A stretch of DNA of 64,000 bases, from positions 2,356,001 through 2,420,000 of the forward strand of contig NZ_PRDL01000001.1 in NCBI RefSeq assembly GCF_015182315.1, read 5' to 3'. The notes under the pieces were generated by a model. The model was given only the letters and a program-made list of their open reading frames with translations. It was not told where the DNA came from and did not search any database. Numbering within the stretch: the stretch's first letter is position 1; every line of letters starts with the position of its first letter. This stretch comes from Cellvibrio polysaccharolyticus (GTDB lineage: Bacteria; Pseudomonadota; Gammaproteobacteria; Pseudomonadales; Cellvibrionaceae). The position numbers and the translations under genes are program-made. Below are positions 62,984 to 64,000 of this stretch, piece by piece.

Positions 62984-64000
62984 CTTTTACCGGCCGGACA
63001 CTTCCCCAGGTTTTGCATCCCGGACACAGCCAGTGCAAATGTACCGCCGAAAAACCGCAACGATTGCAGAGATAAATCGGCTTTTCAGCAATCACCTTCT
63101 CTACAATCAGGGATAATAATTCAAGATTTTGTTTGGCCTTCCCTTCGGAATGCTGGAGATATAAATCGATAATCTGTTTGAGCACCCGGATAGACGGCTT
63201 TTGACTCACCTGCTGTTCCAGAAAAGAAACGGCTGACTCAATGCCCTCCTGCGCGACGATAACGTCTGACAGAGCAACCAGCGTGCTGTTGCTTTTATGC
63301 TGATTCAGTATCAGAAAAAGGTTCTTGCGTAGCCCCTCCTGGTCGCCCAGCGCATGGCAGCAGGCAATCAGCAAGGGAAGGCACTCGCGAGTCAAATCCG
63401 GATCGTGCTGCGGCAGTTTTTTAACAATCGTCAGTGCCTCGGTATAGCGGTGAGCCTCGTAAGCAAGGCGCGCGGCAATCAAGCCCGCCCTGACGGAATA
63501 TTGATGAGAGTGGCCAGCCAGCTGCAAAAAGTGTTGCGCCTCGGCCTGACGCCCGACTGCAATATGCTCTTCCGCCAACTCACAACAATAATGCGATTTC
63601 ATTTGAGCCAGTTCCTGCTCACCGAATCGCTCGCTATTACCTTGCAGCCGCTCGGCAATATCTATCGCTTTTTGCCATTCCTTTTCGTTTTGGTAAATAC
63701 CCAGCAACTGCTCCAACGCACCTGCAATCGGTTTACGCAGTTTTATCAACGGCAATAACAGCAACTCGGCACGATCCAGTAACCCGGCGTGGATATAGTT
63801 TTGCGCCAGCTCCAATTGCACCTGCTGTTTGAGGTCAATCGTAAGACCCGTCACGGTTAAAATATTTTCATGAATAGCAATCGCCCTGGTGATCTCCCCT
63901 TTACGCCGCATCAAGCCGGCCACTGCCAGATGGATGTCCAGCGTTTCCGGTGTTACATCCAGCGACTGGATGAAGATATCCACGGTGCTATCGGTTTGTT
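62967..64000 (-). CDS. lapB: LapB (YciM) lipopolysaccharide-regulation protein, 5' end outside window
   Basis: LapB adjusts LPS synthesis by presenting LpxC to FtsH. Visible are TPR repeats from residue 1 of the fragment (HLAVAGLMRRKGEITRAIAI; LGIYQNEKEWQKAIDIAERL) and the C-terminal rubredoxin-like metal domain with two CxxC pairs (YLCNRCGFSAVHLHWLCPGC). The frame stays open to the window edge and matches E. coli LapB upstream residues, so the GTG at 63983 is not the true start. The N-terminal membrane anchor is missing here only because of the window edge. Confidence 0.92.
   Translation of the reverse strand, partial: QTDSTVDIFIQSLDVTPETLDIHLAVAGLMRRKGEITRAIAIHENILTVTGLTIDLKQQVQLELAQNYIHAGLLDRAELLLLPLIKLRKPIAGALEQLLGIYQNEKEWQKAIDIAERLQGNSERFGEQELAQMKSHYCCELAEEHIAVGRQAEAQHFLQLAGHSHQYSVRAGLIAARLAYEAHRYTEALTIVKKLPQHDPDLTRECLPLLIACCHALGDQEGLRKNLFLILNQHKSNSTLVALSDVIVAQEGIESAVSFLEQQVSQKPSIRVLKQIIDLYLQHSEGKAKQNLELLSLIVEKVIAEKPIYLCNRCGFSAVHLHWLCPGCKTWGSVRPVKGVSGE

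Overview
The window reads as a gammaproteobacterial chromosome, most likely from the Cellvibrionaceae or a neighbouring lineage close to Pseudomonadaceae. I infer this from gene order that I remember from Pseudomonas: lipoprotein-ligA-zipA-smc, fimL-nudC, dnaQ-rnhA-methyltransferase-gloB-mltD, and pgsA-uvrC-gacA beside a tRNA cluster. No database search was possible. About 85 percent of the window is tightly packed core DNA. Positions 31 to 40.6 kb hold a low-synteny accessory block next to tRNA-Leu and tRNA-Cys.

Layout. 1-8 kb: a clipped gene end, a hypothetical gene, a lytic-transglycosylase-like lipoprotein, ligA, zipA and smc (minus strand). 8.5-10.4 kb: ccmH-ccmI, without the rest of the ccm cluster. 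10.5-10.8 kb: tRNA-Val and tRNA-Asp with a clear promoter and terminator. 10.9-16.3 kb: a 47-residue membrane protein, msrA, sohB, a two-helix membrane protein, nudC and fimL. 16.5-21.2 kb: dnaQ, rnhA and a methyltransferase facing gloB and mltD. 21.3-29.1 kb: a Qnr-like pentapeptide protein and a peptide-import operon whose first gene is an M3 lipoprotein peptidase. 29.4-31 kb: a CheC-like phosphatase overlapping a diguanylate cyclase.

31-40.6 kb, the accessory block: two small unknown genes; a divergent phage-type switch (Cro-like and CI/LexA-like) in which both genes are frameshifted inside G/C homopolymers; two secreted or lipoprotein genes sharing a duplicated leader; a membrane protein; a gene cut by an IS3-family element with a 3-bp target duplication, which rejoins exactly in frame and overlaps a downstream HTH-ImmA/IrrE metallopeptidase gene; an unknown gene; and a decayed, operator-controlled gene chain ending in a LuxR-type HTH fragment just before tRNA-Leu. 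No integrase is visible. This block is the most interesting part of the window.

40.6-64 kb: tRNA-Leu, tRNA-Cys, pgsA, uvrC, gacA; cmoA-cmoB (wobble uridine modification); a flavodoxin; a CpxR/CpxA-like two-component system; a second diguanylate cyclase; rluB-scpB-scpA with yciO and the PHP nuclease gene; a VC0807-type membrane protein, yciI, an SH3-domain protein, periplasmic cyclophilin, an unusual PdxJ, a CBS protein and a TrmH-family methyltransferase; and finally lapB (cut by the window edge), a DUF58 protein and a TgpA-type transglutaminase.

Functional themes are chromosome dynamics and division (SMC, ScpA, ScpB, ZipA, LigA), envelope maintenance (MltD, LapB, TgpA, Cpx, periplasmic PPIase), surface behaviour and c-di-GMP signalling (FimL, GacA, CheC-like protein, two GGEEF proteins), and peptide scavenging (Opp plus M3 peptidase). 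The accessory block looks like a decaying temperate element or island with a disabled switch and an IS-disabled protein pair.
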